A stretch of 37,688 nucleotides of DNA. Origin: Oscillospiraceae bacterium. Lineage in GTDB: Bacteria > Bacillota > Clostridia > Oscillospirales > Oscillospiraceae. The position numbers were made by a program, and so were the translations under genes. The stretch lies in NCBI GenBank assembly GCA_017452505.1, contig JAFTMI010000056.1:1-37688 (forward strand), in the 5' to 3' direction. This document shows, piece after piece, positions 17,182-26,187 of the stretch (position 1 is the stretch's first letter; each line of letters opens with the position of its first letter). Under the pieces are notes generated by a model. It was not told the DNA's origin and searched no databases. It saw only the letters and a program-made list of their open reading frames with translations.

Positions 17182-17604
17182 ATGAAAAAACAAGTTATGC
17201 TTTCTGTGAAGGGAACGCAAAGCTATATGGACCAGGATCCGGAGAACATCGAACTGGTGACGGAAGGTATCCTGGAGGATGTGGATGGCGGCTGGAAGAT
17301 CACCTATGCTGAAAGTGACTTGACGGGCCTTTCCGGTGTGGAAACCACATTTTTTGTGAAGGGGGACACCGTAACCCTTACCCGTACAGGTAAGCTTAGC
17401 TCCCAAATGGTGTTCAAGGAGGGCGTGAGCCAGGACTCTTTGTACCGAATGGAGTTTGGCGCTTTGATGATGACTGTATGCGCTACCCGTGTGGAATCTG
17501 ATCTCACAGAAGACGGTGGAACGATCGACCTAAGCTATAATATCAGCGTGGAGCAATCCGCCGCCGGTGTTATCGATTATCATTTGGATATCAAATCAAA
17601 ATAG
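17182..17604 (+). CDS. YwiB family beta-barrel protein (DUF1934)
   Basis: This 140-residue protein belongs to DUF1934, calycin-like beta-barrel proteins of unknown role represented by Bacillus YwiB. Supporting features are the opening VMLSVKGTQ, the central ETTFFVKGDTVTLTRTG and the end LSYNISVE. The ATG at 17182 is one base after the ddl stop, and its ribosome binding site GGAGGCG lies inside the last ddl codons. An in-frame ATG at 17164 overlaps ddl and has no such site. Co-transcription with murC and ddl is clear from spacing, but the sequence does not show a cell-wall function. Confidence 0.85.
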   Translation: MKKQVMLSVKGTQSYMDQDPENIELVTEGILEDVDGGWKITYAESDLTGLSGVETTFFVKGDTVTLTRTGKLSSQMVFKEGVSQDSLYRMEFGALMMTVCATRVESDLTEDGGTIDLSYNISVEQSAAGVIDYHLDIKSK

Positions 17605-17912
17605 AAAATGCGTGCTTTGGGTAACGCTCCATAAGGAAGTAATGCCCGAAAAAACGGCGTAATTTCCCGCCATTCGGCGTTAAAAATGCTCGAAATACAC
17701 AAAGTATTTCTGCGCTTTTTGCCTTGGCTGGCAGAAAATCTCACCATTTTCGGGTGCTGCGCAGTTTTGAAGTGGTAATTTTTTTGATTAACAAATAACA
17801 AAATTCCCGGAATGCTGACGCATTTCGGGAATTTTTTATGCAGTTAAGCGGAAAAAGAACCGTTCAAAACCAATACTTTCTTATGGAGTGTTGCCCTTTC
17901 AGCACGCATTTT
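17605..17912. repeat. 308-bp element bounded by imperfect terminal inverted repeats
   Basis: The left end (17605-17641) and the reverse complement of the right end (17874-17912) align along 37-39 bases. The first 12 (AAAATGCGTGCT) are identical, then there is a two-base gap, then about 20 of 23 match (CTCCATAAG shared). The left repeat starts directly after the ywiB stop codon and the right one ends two bases before the mfd stop. The element therefore fills the whole intergenic gap. Inside are a terminator at 17801-17837 and a 73-codon minus-strand frame without a ribosome binding site. The form is that of a MITE-like element or a long 3'-end inverted repeat; no target-site duplication is evident. 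Confidence 0.6.
17801..17837. terminator. Terminator between ywiB and mfd
   Basis: A 15-bp stem (AAATTCCCGGAATGC with GCATTTCGGGAATTT, one wobble) is followed by six Ts on the plus strand. The minus strand also has a T-rich exit. It serves the convergent ywiB and mfd transcripts and lies inside the inverted-repeat-bounded segment. Confidence 0.85.
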
Positions 17913-17914
17913 CT

Positions 17915-20900
17915 TTATACAGGAATACATTTTTTGTACCGCTCGATAAGGGCTTTGGATTGCCGCAGGCTATCCACACCCGGCGCAAGGCGCAGCCGCA
18001 TCGTGGGCTCCTTGGCGGAGGCAATGAGCTGTACCCGGTTCTTGTAATCCGGGTCGTTGCACAGGTTTGTGATGGCCTCGAAATTGAGGTTTGTCATGGT
18101 GAACTGCACCTCGGAAGCCTTCTGCCGAATGTCGCAGATGCCCACATTCCGGGCATTGGCCCGCAGCAGCGCGATCTCAACCAAATTGAGCACACCTTTG
18201 GGCGGTTCTCCGTAGCGGTCAACGATCTCATCCAGCAGATCATCGGCATCTTCCTGGGAACGGATCGCGGCCATGCGTCGGTACAGGTCCATCCGTTCTT
18301 CGCCCCGAGCTACATAGTCCTTATCCACATTGGCGGTCACATTCAGGTCAGCAGTGCAATCCGGCTCCTTGGCCTTTTCGCCTCGCTCCTCCAGAACCGC
18401 TTCGTCTAACAGCTTCAGATACATATCATAGCCCACGCTCATCATATGACCGGATTGTTCCGCACCCAGCAGATTGCCTGCGCCCCGGATCTCCAGATCA
18501 CGCATGGCGATCTTGAAGCCCGAGCCGAACTCTGCAAAGTCCCGGATAGCGGACAGCCGCTTCTCCGCTACTTCTGTAAGATTCTTGTCCGGACGGTAGG
18601 TGAAATAGGCATAGGCGTGGCGGGTAGAACGGCCCACACGGCCACGAAGCTGATGGAGCTGGCTGAGACCAAACCGGTCCGCGTTTTCAATAATCAAGGT
18701 GTTTACGTTGGCAATATCCAGGCCGGTTTCAATGATGGTGGTGCAGACTAAAACTTGGATCTCACCGTCAGCCATAGACCGCATCACATCGCTGAGGGCA
18801 TCTTCACCCATCTTGCCGTGGGCAACAGCCACAGAGAGACCGGGGATCCGGTTTTTCAGTGCCGCAGCACATCGGTCAATGGTTTCTACCCGATTGTGCA
18901 GATAGTAGACCTGGCCGCCCCGTTCGATTTCTCTGCGGATAGCATCGTCCAAAATTGCGTTGCTGTGTTCCATCACATAGGTCTGTACCGGATAGCGGTC
19001 TGCGGGAGGTTCTTCTATGGTGGACATATCCCGAATACCGGACAGAGCCATATTGAGCGTCCGGGGGATGGGGGTTGCCGACAGGGTCAGCACATCCACA
19101 CCCTTGGAGATCTCCTTCAAGCGCTCTTTATGGCTGACGCCGAATCGCTGTTCTTCATCCACAACCAGCAGGCCTAGATCCTTAAACTCCACGCTTTTTT
19201 GCAGCAGCTTGTGTGTGCCGATGATCAAGTCTACACCGCCGGCCCGAAGATTTTGCAGAGTCTTTTGCTGCTGGGTGGGGGTGCGGAAACGGCTGAGCAC
19301 ATCAATGTTGACAGGGAAACCACGGAACCGGGCCACAGCGGTCTGATAATGCTGTTGCGCTAAAACGGTAGTAGGCACCAAAATAGCCACCTGCTTGCCA
19401 TCCATAATGGCCTTCATCACAGCCCGGAGGGCAACTTCCGTCTTGCCAAAGCCCACATCGCCGCAAAGCAGCCGATCCATGGGGATGGGCGACTCCATAT
19501 CTTTCTTGATATCTGCGATACACCGCAGCTGATCGTCGGTCTCCGGATAGGGGAAATTGTCCTCGAATTCCTTCTGCCAGGGGGAGTCGGCAGCAAAGGC
19601 AAAGCCCTCCTGCCTGCGCCGGGCGGCGTAAAGCTGAATCAGCTCCCCGGCCATATCCTTGGCAGCTTTCCGGGCTTTTGCTTTGGTTTTTTGCCAGGTT
19701 TCCGTGCCGATTTTGTTTAATTTTACATTAGCATCTTCGCCACCGCCAATGTATTTGCTCACCAGATCCAACTGGGTGGCAGGTACAAACAGGGTGTCAG
19801 ACCCTTGATAGGCAATTTTAATATAATCCTTAACAGCACCGTCTACCTTGATTTGTTCCATGGCAACAAAACGGCCGATGCCGTAGTTTTCGTGAACCAC
19901 AAGGTCACCGGGACTCAAATCCGTAAAGGAATTGAGCTTTTGCCGGTTAGTGGCAGATTTTTTTGTGGATTTCCGCTTGGGTTCTGTCTTGCCGGTGAGC
20001 TGACCCTCGGTGAGAATCGCAAGCTTCCCATTGGGATATTCCATGCCGTAGGGAAGTGAACCCTCTGCAAGGAGGATTTGTCCCGGCTTGGGCATAGAAG
20101 TCAGCGGAATACAAAGAAATGCAGATAGTCCACGGCTGCTCAGCATCTCCTGCAGCAGCTCAGCTCTGCGCCGGGAACCGCACAGCACCAAACTGGAAAA
20201 CTCCATCTTCTGATAATGCTGCAGGTCACTGGCGGCAGTATCTAAATTGCCACCGTAGCCGGGTAACTGCTTTGCAGTCATAGGCAGCAGCTGATGGGGA
20301 AGGCAGTTCTCGGGATAGCTTGATGCGGCAAAGGTGTCCAGATACAACAGCGGATGTTTTTTGATGCCGTCGCAGAAATCCTCCCATTGCCATACAAAAT
20401 CGCACAGCTCACCGGCGACCAAGCCGCCTTGCAGCAGACTATCCAGCTGCATTCCCACATCCTCGACCCGGGTGCGGGCGGCCCGGTGCAGGCTGCCCTG
20501 GTCACAGAGAACCACCGTTGCGTTCTTCGGAATGTAGGAAACTGCAGTGGCGATTTCCGGATAAATCAGCGCCATATACCGGTCAGAAGCAGGATTTTGA
20601 ATGCCGTTTTGGTACTTTTCCAAATCCTTTTCCAGGGTCTTGATCAAATCCTCGTTGGGGTTCTTCCGCCTGCGCTGCCGGGCTATCAGCTGGTTAATAT
20701 CTTCGCACAAACCGGACAGCCCCTCCGGGTGCAGCCGGGGCTGGGTCTCACCAATGGGCAGAATGGTGAGTTCGTTTACATTCTCCGTGCGCCGCTGGGT
20801 GTCCGGGTCAAAATAACCCATGGTGTCCAGCTCATCACCAAAGAACTCTGCCCGGACAGGCTGTTCAGCGGCAGGGGAGTAAACATCCAAAATGCCACCT

Positions 20901-21424
20901 CTCACAGCAAACTGACCTGGACCTTCTACCATGCCGCAACGGCTGTAACCGGCCTGGGCCAGCAGTGAGAGGAGAGAATCCATGGGATATTCCTTACCAA
21001 CCTCCAAGGTGAATGCAGCCTTACGGAGAACCTCCGGCGGGATAGTCCGCTGGCTGAGGGCATCCCAGGACATAATCTGCAGCCGGGTCTTGCCCATAGA
21101 CAGCTCATAAAGCTGCCGCAGCCGCTTTTGCTCCCAACCACGGGATACCACTGCGCTGTCATACAGGGTCAGTTCCCGGGAGGGAAGAACAGGGCAATCC
21201 ACGCCTAAAAAGGCCTTTAGCTCCTGACAGAGTCGCTTAGCGGCCAAATCATCCTGGCAGATCACTACCAGGGGCATTTGGGTGTGGGTATAAATGCCTG
21301 CAATGATATGACTGCGGTTGATCTGACCGATTCCTGTGATGGCAGCGGACTTGCCGGCTGTCAGAGTTTCCAGGGCCGCAGTGTATTCGGGCATTGTTTT
21401 TAAGATATCCAGCAGTTTATCCAT
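17915..21424 (-). CDS. mfd: Transcription-repair coupling factor
   Basis: Mfd binds RNA polymerase stalled at DNA lesions, displaces it by ATP-driven translocation and recruits UvrA. The 1169-residue protein shows all parts in order: the UvrB-like N-terminal modules (EGPGQFAVRGGILDVYSP), the RNA polymerase interaction domain (GDLVVHENYGIGRF, about 500-520), the helicase motor with Walker A CGDVGFGKTEVALRA and DEEQ box (VVDEEQRFG), the RecG-like TRG region, and the C-terminal autoinhibitory domain. The ATG at 21424 follows GAGGTG; a longer upstream frame has none. It lies 84 bases after pth and probably reads from the prs promoter. uvrA and uvrB are also in this window. Confidence 0.97.
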   Translation of the reverse strand: MDKLLDILKTMPEYTAALETLTAGKSAAITGIGQINRSHIIAGIYTHTQMPLVVICQDDLAAKRLCQELKAFLGVDCPVLPSRELTLYDSAVVSRGWEQKRLRQLYELSMGKTRLQIMSWDALSQRTIPPEVLRKAAFTLEVGKEYPMDSLLSLLAQAGYSRCGMVEGPGQFAVRGGILDVYSPAAEQPVRAEFFGDELDTMGYFDPDTQRRTENVNELTILPIGETQPRLHPEGLSGLCEDINQLIARQRRRKNPNEDLIKTLEKDLEKYQNGIQNPASDRYMALIYPEIATAVSYIPKNATVVLCDQGSLHRAARTRVEDVGMQLDSLLQGGLVAGELCDFVWQWEDFCDGIKKHPLLYLDTFAASSYPENCLPHQLLPMTAKQLPGYGGNLDTAASDLQHYQKMEFSSLVLCGSRRRAELLQEMLSSRGLSAFLCIPLTSMPKPGQILLAEGSLPYGMEYPNGKLAILTEGQLTGKTEPKRKSTKKSATNRQKLNSFTDLSPGDLVVHENYGIGRFVAMEQIKVDGAVKDYIKIAYQGSDTLFVPATQLDLVSKYIGGGEDANVKLNKIGTETWQKTKAKARKAAKDMAGELIQLYAARRRQEGFAFAADSPWQKEFEDNFPYPETDDQLRCIADIKKDMESPIPMDRLLCGDVGFGKTEVALRAVMKAIMDGKQVAILVPTTVLAQQHYQTAVARFRGFPVNIDVLSRFRTPTQQQKTLQNLRAGGVDLIIGTHKLLQKSVEFKDLGLLVVDEEQRFGVSHKERLKEISKGVDVLTLSATPIPRTLNMALSGIRDMSTIEEPPADRYPVQTYVMEHSNAILDDAIRREIERGGQVYYLHNRVETIDRCAAALKNRIPGLSVAVAHGKMGEDALSDVMRSMADGEIQVLVCTTIIETGLDIANVNTLIIENADRFGLSQLHQLRGRVGRSTRHAYAYFTYRPDKNLTEVAEKRLSAIRDFAEFGSGFKIAMRDLEIRGAGNLLGAEQSGHMMSVGYDMYLKLLDEAVLEERGEKAKEPDCTADLNVTANVDKDYVARGEERMDLYRRMAAIRSQEDADDLLDEIVDRYGEPPKGVLNLVEIALLRANARNVGICDIRQKASEVQFTMTNLNFEAITNLCNDPDYKNRVQLIASAKEPTMRLRLAPGVDSLRQSKALIERYKKCIPV

Positions 21425-21463
21425 AACACACCTCAAAAAGATAATTCTCTCCACGTAACAATG

Positions 21464-21492
21464 CGGAAAGGGGGAAAATACCCCCCTTTCCG
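21464..21492 (-). terminator. Hairpin between pth and mfd
   Basis: GGAAAGGGGGG and CCCCCTTTCC form a strong 10-bp stem with an A/T-rich loop, just after the pth stop. No T-run follows, so it more likely attenuates or stabilises the prs-pth-mfd transcript than ends it. Confidence 0.5.
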
Positions 21493-21508
21493 TGGTGAAA
21501 CAACAATA

Positions 21509-22102
21509 TTATGCTTTAAATCCGTTAAACTGATTGGCAGCTTTGGGAACACCCTGTTCCATAATGCACAGGGCTGCATTTCCGGCTTCCTTCAGAGCAG
21601 CATCCATAGCCTTCTGCTCATTTGCAGAGAATCCACCTAAAACCCAATCAGCCAGATCCTGCTCCGGATGGGGCTTTGCGCCCACACCGATCTTCACTCT
21701 TGGGAACTCTTGAGAACCCAGCTCTTGAATTAAGGACTTGATGCCGTTGTGACCGCCGGCAGAGCCATCGCCGCGGACACGCAGCCGGCCCGGCTCCAAG
21801 GAAATATCGTCAAACAGAACGATGATCCGGGCAGGGGGGATGTTGTAATAAGCTGACATCTGCAGCACAGATCGGCCCGAGGCGTTCATCAAGGTCTGCG
21901 GCTTCAACAGAAACAGCTTTGTCCCTTTGTAGGTCGTTTGCCCGTACAGCCCCTGGAACTTGCCCTTGTCGATCTTGCAGCCAAGATTTTCTGCAAGCAG
22001 GTCAATGGCCCGAAAACCGCAGTTGTGCCGGGTGCGCTCATATTCCTTGCCGGGATTGCCAAGACCGACGATCAGCCAGCTTTCCTGATTACGTCCAAAC
22101 AC
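21509..22102 (-). CDS. pth: Peptidyl-tRNA hydrolase
   Basis: Pth recycles tRNAs by cleaving peptidyl-tRNA released from stalled ribosomes. The 197-residue protein has the family motifs VGLGNPGKEYERTRHNCGF (with the catalytic His), LLKPQTLMNASG, FDDISLEPGRLRVR and GSAGGHNGIKS. The only plausible start is a GTG three bases after the prs stop, with no clear ribosome binding site. Translation is therefore probably coupled to prs. It is the middle gene of a prs-pth-mfd group. Confidence 0.95.
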   Translation of the reverse strand: MFGRNQESWLIVGLGNPGKEYERTRHNCGFRAIDLLAENLGCKIDKGKFQGLYGQTTYKGTKLFLLKPQTLMNASGRSVLQMSAYYNIPPARIIVLFDDISLEPGRLRVRGDGSAGGHNGIKSLIQELGSQEFPRVKIGVGAKPHPEQDLADWVLGGFSANEQKAMDAALKEAGNAALCIMEQGVPKAANQFNGFKA

Positions 22103-22105
22103 AGC

Positions 22106-23071
22106 TTAGAACAGGTCAGCGATGGAAGTGCCGCCGTGAACGTGGGAGATAGCCCGGGCAAAGATGGGAGCCACATCCAGCTGCTTGATCTTCTTGCAGG
22201 GGCAGTCAGCAGGCACAGGAATGGTGTTGTGCACAACCACTTCCTGGATGGGGGACTTCTCGATCCGCTCGAAAGCAGGACCGGACAGCACGCCGTGGGT
22301 AGCGCAGGCGTAAACTGCCTTGGCGCCGCCGATCTCAACCAATGCCTGAGCAGCGTTGCACAGAGAACCGGCAGTATCGATCATATCGTCAAACAGGATG
22401 CAGGTCTTGCCCTTCACATCACCGATAACATTCATAACTTCGCACACATTGGCCTTCTGACGGCGCTTATCTACAATTGCCAGACCCATATGTACCTTAG
22501 CGGCAAAAGCACGGGCGCGGGCCACAGAGCCGACGTCGGGGGAGACGACTACGAATTCGTCGTGGTTATACTTATCCTCGGGGAATTTATCCAAATAGTA
22601 GTTCACGAAGGTGGGGTTGCCCAGCAGGTGATCCACAGGAATGTCAAAGAAGCCCTGGATCTGTGCGGCGTGCAGGTCCATGGTCAGCACCCGGTCAGCG
22701 CCGGCAGCGGTGATCATATTGGCAACCAGCTTGGCGGTGATGGGATCGCGGCTCTTGGCCTTGCGGTCCTGACGGGCATAGCCAAAGTAGGGAATGACCG
22801 CAGTGATACGGCCGGCAGAAGCACGGCGGCATGCGTCGATCATAACCAGCAACTCCATCAAATGGTTGTTGACAGGCTTGCAGGTGGACTGAATCAGAAA
22901 TACGTCAGCGCCACGAACAGTTTCGTTCAAAGATACAGCAACTTCACCGTCGGAGAAGGTTTGCACAGTGCCGTCGCCCAGCTCCAGACCCAGCTCTTTG
23001 CATACTGTTTTGGCAAATTCGGGATTGGAGTTACCGCAGAAGATTTTGATGTTTTCACCGTAAGCAATCAT
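22106..23071 (-). CDS. prs: Ribose-phosphate pyrophosphokinase
   Basis: Prs makes PRPP from ribose-5-phosphate and ATP for nucleotide, histidine and NAD synthesis. The 321-residue protein shows the N-terminal IKIFCGNSNPEFA, the flexible-loop region YFGYARQDRK, the metal-binding DLHAAQIQGFFD and the PRPP-binding signature ILFDDMIDTAGSL. Length is typical. The ribosome binding site (GAGG) is ten bases before the ATG. A promoter at 23139-23167 drives it with pth and perhaps mfd. Confidence 0.96.
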   Translation of the reverse strand: MIAYGENIKIFCGNSNPEFAKTVCKELGLELGDGTVQTFSDGEVAVSLNETVRGADVFLIQSTCKPVNNHLMELLVMIDACRRASAGRITAVIPYFGYARQDRKAKSRDPITAKLVANMITAAGADRVLTMDLHAAQIQGFFDIPVDHLLGNPTFVNYYLDKFPEDKYNHDEFVVVSPDVGSVARARAFAAKVHMGLAIVDKRRQKANVCEVMNVIGDVKGKTCILFDDMIDTAGSLCNAAQALVEIGGAKAVYACATHGVLSGPAFERIEKSPIQEVVVHNTIPVPADCPCKKIKQLDVAPIFARAISHVHGGTSIADLF

Positions 23072-23138
23072 CGTTTGAAATACCTCGTTCTTTCATCTAT
23101 TTCTGCCTGTGGTCATACCACAAGCCATTCTAAGACAC

Positions 23139-23167
23139 ATTATAGCCCAACCCCCACGGAAATGCAA
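23139..23167 (-). promoter_or_regulatory. Promoter of the prs-pth-mfd group
   Basis: On the minus strand, TTGCAT and a perfect TATAAT are separated by 17 bp, about 68 bases upstream of the prs start. Confidence 0.7.
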
Positions 23168-23269
23168 CACAAAAGGAAAAGAAAAACCAACAAAAAAGCG
23201 GAAATCTTTTTTGTGGATTTATACGAAATCCCCCAACAGGCCAAGAAAAGATTTCATTTGTAATTTTAC

Positions 23270-23298
23270 TTGTGCATTTGGCTGTTTTGTGTTATACT
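23270..23298 (+). promoter_or_regulatory. Promoter of uvrA
   Basis: TTGTGC and TATACT are separated by 17 bp, 33 bases upstream of the uvrA start. I see no clear LexA (Cheo) box next to it. Confidence 0.65.
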
Positions 23299-23331
23299 AT
23301 TTAGAAGACTTTTTGCGGAGTGAAGGCGAAA

Positions 23332-26154
23332 ATGAACGATAAGATTGTTATTAAAGGCGCAAGAGAAAACAACTTAAAAAATGTGGATCTGACCATTCCC
23401 AGAGATAAATTGGTGGTATTTACGGGCCTTTCCGGTTCCGGTAAATCCAGTTTGGCTTTCGATACCATTTATGCTGAGGGTCAGCGCAGATATGTGGAGA
23501 GCTTAAGCTCCTATGCCCGGCAGTTTTTGGGACAGATGGACAAGCCGGACGTGGATTCCATCGATGGCCTTTCTCCGGCTATTTCCATCGACCAGAAGAC
23601 CACCTCCAAAAACCCCCGTTCTACCGTGGGTACGGTCACGGAGATTTATGACTACCTGCGTCTTCTGTGGGCCCGGGTGGGTGTTCCCCATTGCCCAAAA
23701 TGCGGCAAGGAGATCGCCCGGCAGACCATCGACCAAATCGTAGACAGAGTAGAAGCATTGGGAGAGGGAACCCGCTTTTTGGTGCTTTCTCCTGTGATCC
23801 GGGGCAAAAAAGGCGAGCATGTCAAGGTGTTTGAGGATGCCCGGAAGCAGGGCTTTGCCCGTGTGCGGGTGGATGGCATTTTGTATGACCTTGCCGAGGA
23901 AATCACCCTGGAAAAGAATAAAAAGCATACCATTGAGCTGGTGGTGGACCGCTTGGTGATCCGGGAGGGTCAGCGCCGCCGTCTGACCGACTCTATTGAA
24001 ACTGCCTGCAGCCATTCCGGCGGTTTGCTGACCATCAGCCTGCCCGATACCGGCGAGGAAATGAGCTTTTCCCAGAACTACGCCTGCGAGGATTGCGGAA
24101 TCAGCTTGTCTGAATTAGAGCCAAGAATGTTCTCCTTCAACAATCCTGCCGGTGCTTGCCCGGAATGTACCGGCCTGGGCTTCCGTTTAGAGGCAGATGA
24201 GGATCTGGTCATTCCCGACAAGACAAAATCCATTTTTGACGGCGCAATCCAGGCCTCCGGTTGGAGCAATGCCCGGACGGATTCTATTTTCAGAATGTAC
24301 TTTGAGGCTTTGGCGCAGAAATATCATTTCTCCTTGACGGCGCCGGTGCAGGAGCTGTCCCGGGAGGCTATGGATGTGATCCTCTACGGCACCAAGGGCG
24401 AAAAACTCCGTATGACCTATAACCGTGGCAACGGCATGGGCGTTTTGGAGCAGCCCTTTGAGGGCATTCTCAATAATATCAGCCGCCGTTTCCGGGAGAC
24501 CCAGTCCGATGCTGCCCGGAAAGAATTGGAAGAATGTATGGCTACAGCGCCCTGCCCCTGCTGCCACGGCGACCGCCTGTCTGATATAGCCCGGGCGGTG
24601 ACGGTGGGCGGCATCGGCATTATGGACTTCTGCCGGATGAATGTAGGCCAGGCGTTGGAATTTATGGAAAACCTCCACTTGGAGGGCAATATGGCTTTGG
24701 TGGCAGCGCAGATCGTAAAAGAGATCCAGGCGCGGCTGCATTTCCTCACAGATGTAGGCCTGCAATATCTGACCCTTTCCCGGGCAGCCGGAACTCTGTC
24801 CGGCGGTGAGAGCCAGCGAATCCGTTTGGCTACCCAGATCGGTTCTTCGCTGATGGGTGTTCTCTATATCCTGGACGAGCCATCCATAGGCTTACACCAA
24901 CGGGATAACGATAAGCTCCTTGCTACCTTGAAGCGTCTGCGTGACCTGGGCAATACCCTTATCGTGGTGGAGCATGACGAGGATACCATGCGTGCCGCAG
25001 ACTTTATCGTGGATGTAGGCCCGGGCGCAGGCTCCCACGGCGGCGAGATCGTGGCAGCCGGTACTTTGGAGGATATCTGCAAAGAAAAGCGTTCTGTGAC
25101 AGGTCAGTACCTTACTGGATTTAAGAAAATTCCCGTACCTGCCACCCGGCGGAAAGGAAACGGCAAGGCCTTGACCATTGAGGGCGCAGAAGCCAATAAT
25201 TTGAAAAATGTGGATGTTTCCATTCCTTTGGGAACACTGACCTGCGTTACCGGTGTGTCCGGTTCCGGCAAATCCAGCTTGGTGAATGAGGTGCTGAATA
25301 AGACCCTCCTGGGCAAGCTGAATCACGCACGGACCCGTCCCGGACAGTGCCGCTGCGTAACCGGTATGGAGCATTTGGATAAGGTCATCGATATTGACCA
25401 AAGCCCCATTGGCCGCACACCTCGCTCCAACCCTGCCACCTATACAGGTCTGTTTAATGATATCCGCGACCTGTTTGCCTCTACGGCAGATGCTAAGATC
25501 CGCGGTTACGGTCCCGGCCGTTTCTCCTTTAATGTGAAGGGTGGCCGCTGTGAGGCCTGTAGCGGTGACGGTTTGGTGAAGATCGAAATGCACTTTTTGG
25601 CGGATGTGTATGTGCCCTGTGAGGTCTGCCGCGGCCAGCGCTATAACCGGGAGACCCTGGAGGTCCAGTACAAGGGCAAGAACATCGCCCAGGTGCTGGA
25701 TATGACAGCCGAAGAAGCACTGGAGTTCTTTGAAAACCTGCCCAAGATCCGCCGAAAGGCACAGGCTTTGGTGGAGGTTGGCCTTGGCTATGTGAAGCTG
25801 GGACAATCCAGTACGACCCTGTCCGGCGGCGAAGCCCAGCGGGTGAAGCTGGCAACGGAGCTGTCCCGGGTGTCCACAGGCCGTACCATCTATATTTTGG
25901 ATGAGCCTACTACCGGTCTGCATACCGCTGATGTCCACAAACTGATCGAAGTGTTGCAGCAACTGGTGGATGCTGGCAATACCGTACTGGTGATTGAGCA
26001 CAATTTGGATGTGATTAAAACTGCCGACCATATTATCGACCTTGGCCCGGAGGGCGGCGACGAGGGCGGTTATGTGGTTGCCACCGGTACACCCGAGGAG
26101 GTTGCCCAGGTAGAGGGCAGTTATACCGGTGCATATTTGAAGCGTAGCTTATAA
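23332..26154 (+). CDS. uvrA: Excinuclease ABC subunit A
   Basis: UvrA is the damage-sensing ATPase of nucleotide excision repair. The 940-residue protein has two ABC ATPase halves: Walker [20 protein letters not shown] near residue 30 and [11 protein letters not shown] near 640. Two LSGGE-type signatures are present ([13 protein letters not shown] and [13 protein letters not shown]). Zinc-finger cysteines occur as CEDC/CPEC and CEAC/CEVC. Length is typical. The ATG at 23332 follows AAGG; an in-frame GTG four codons upstream overlaps that site. It is monocistronic on the plus strand, unlike the more usual uvrB-uvrA pairing, since uvrB is 2 kb away on the other strand. Confidence 0.97.
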   Translation: MNDKIVIKGARENNLKNVDLTIPRDKLVVFTGLSGSGKSSLAFDTIYAEGQRRYVESLSSYARQFLGQMDKPDVDSIDGLSPAISIDQKTTSKNPRSTVGTVTEIYDYLRLLWARVGVPHCPKCGKEIARQTIDQIVDRVEALGEGTRFLVLSPVIRGKKGEHVKVFEDARKQGFARVRVDGILYDLAEEITLEKNKKHTIELVVDRLVIREGQRRRLTDSIETACSHSGGLLTISLPDTGEEMSFSQNYACEDCGISLSELEPRMFSFNNPAGACPECTGLGFRLEADEDLVIPDKTKSIFDGAIQASGWSNARTDSIFRMYFEALAQKYHFSLTAPVQELSREAMDVILYGTKGEKLRMTYNRGNGMGVLEQPFEGILNNISRRFRETQSDAARKELEECMATAPCPCCHGDRLSDIARAVTVGGIGIMDFCRMNVGQALEFMENLHLEGNMALVAAQIVKEIQARLHFLTDVGLQYLTLSRAAGTLSGGESQRIRLATQIGSSLMGVLYILDEPSIGLHQRDNDKLLATLKRLRDLGNTLIVVEHDEDTMRAADFIVDVGPGAGSHGGEIVAAGTLEDICKEKRSVTGQYLTGFKKIPVPATRRKGNGKALTIEGAEANNLKNVDVSIPLGTLTCVTGVSGSGKSSLVNEVLNKTLLGKLNHARTRPGQCRCVTGMEHLDKVIDIDQSPIGRTPRSNPATYTGLFNDIRDLFASTADAKIRGYGPGRFSFNVKGGRCEACSGDGLVKIEMHFLADVYVPCEVCRGQRYNRETLEVQYKGKNIAQVLDMTAEEALEFFENLPKIRRKAQALVEVGLGYVKLGQSSTTLSGGEAQRVKLATELSRVSTGRTIYILDEPTTGLHTADVHKLIEVLQQLVDAGNTVLVIEHNLDVIKTADHIIDLGPEGGDEGGYVVATGTPEEVAQVEGSYTGAYLKRSL

Positions 26155-26182
26155 AAAATCCTGCCTGTGAAAACAGGCAGGA
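26153..26182 (-). terminator. Terminator of the degenerate kinase gene (shared with uvrA end)
   Basis: TCCTGCCTGT and ACAGGCAGGA form a perfect ten-bp stem. On the minus strand it is followed by six Ts, five bases after the kinase stop. On the plus strand, after uvrA, the T-run is absent. Confidence 0.8.
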
Positions 26183-26187
26183 AACAG

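Noticed and set aside
17580-17801. Minus-strand frame of 73 codons in the inverted-repeat element
   Set aside because: It has no ribosome binding site, overlaps the ywiB stop, and lies inside a structure better explained as a repeat. It is mentioned there rather than called as a gene.
21938-23263. Long plus-strand open frame of 441 codons opposite pth and prs
   Set aside because: It lies antisense to two well-conserved genes, has low-complexity His/Gln-rich content typical of shadow translation, and has no ribosome binding site.
24892-26031. Minus-strand open frame of 379 codons opposite uvrA
   Set aside because: Shadow of the uvrA reading frame; no recognisable protein and no ribosome binding site.
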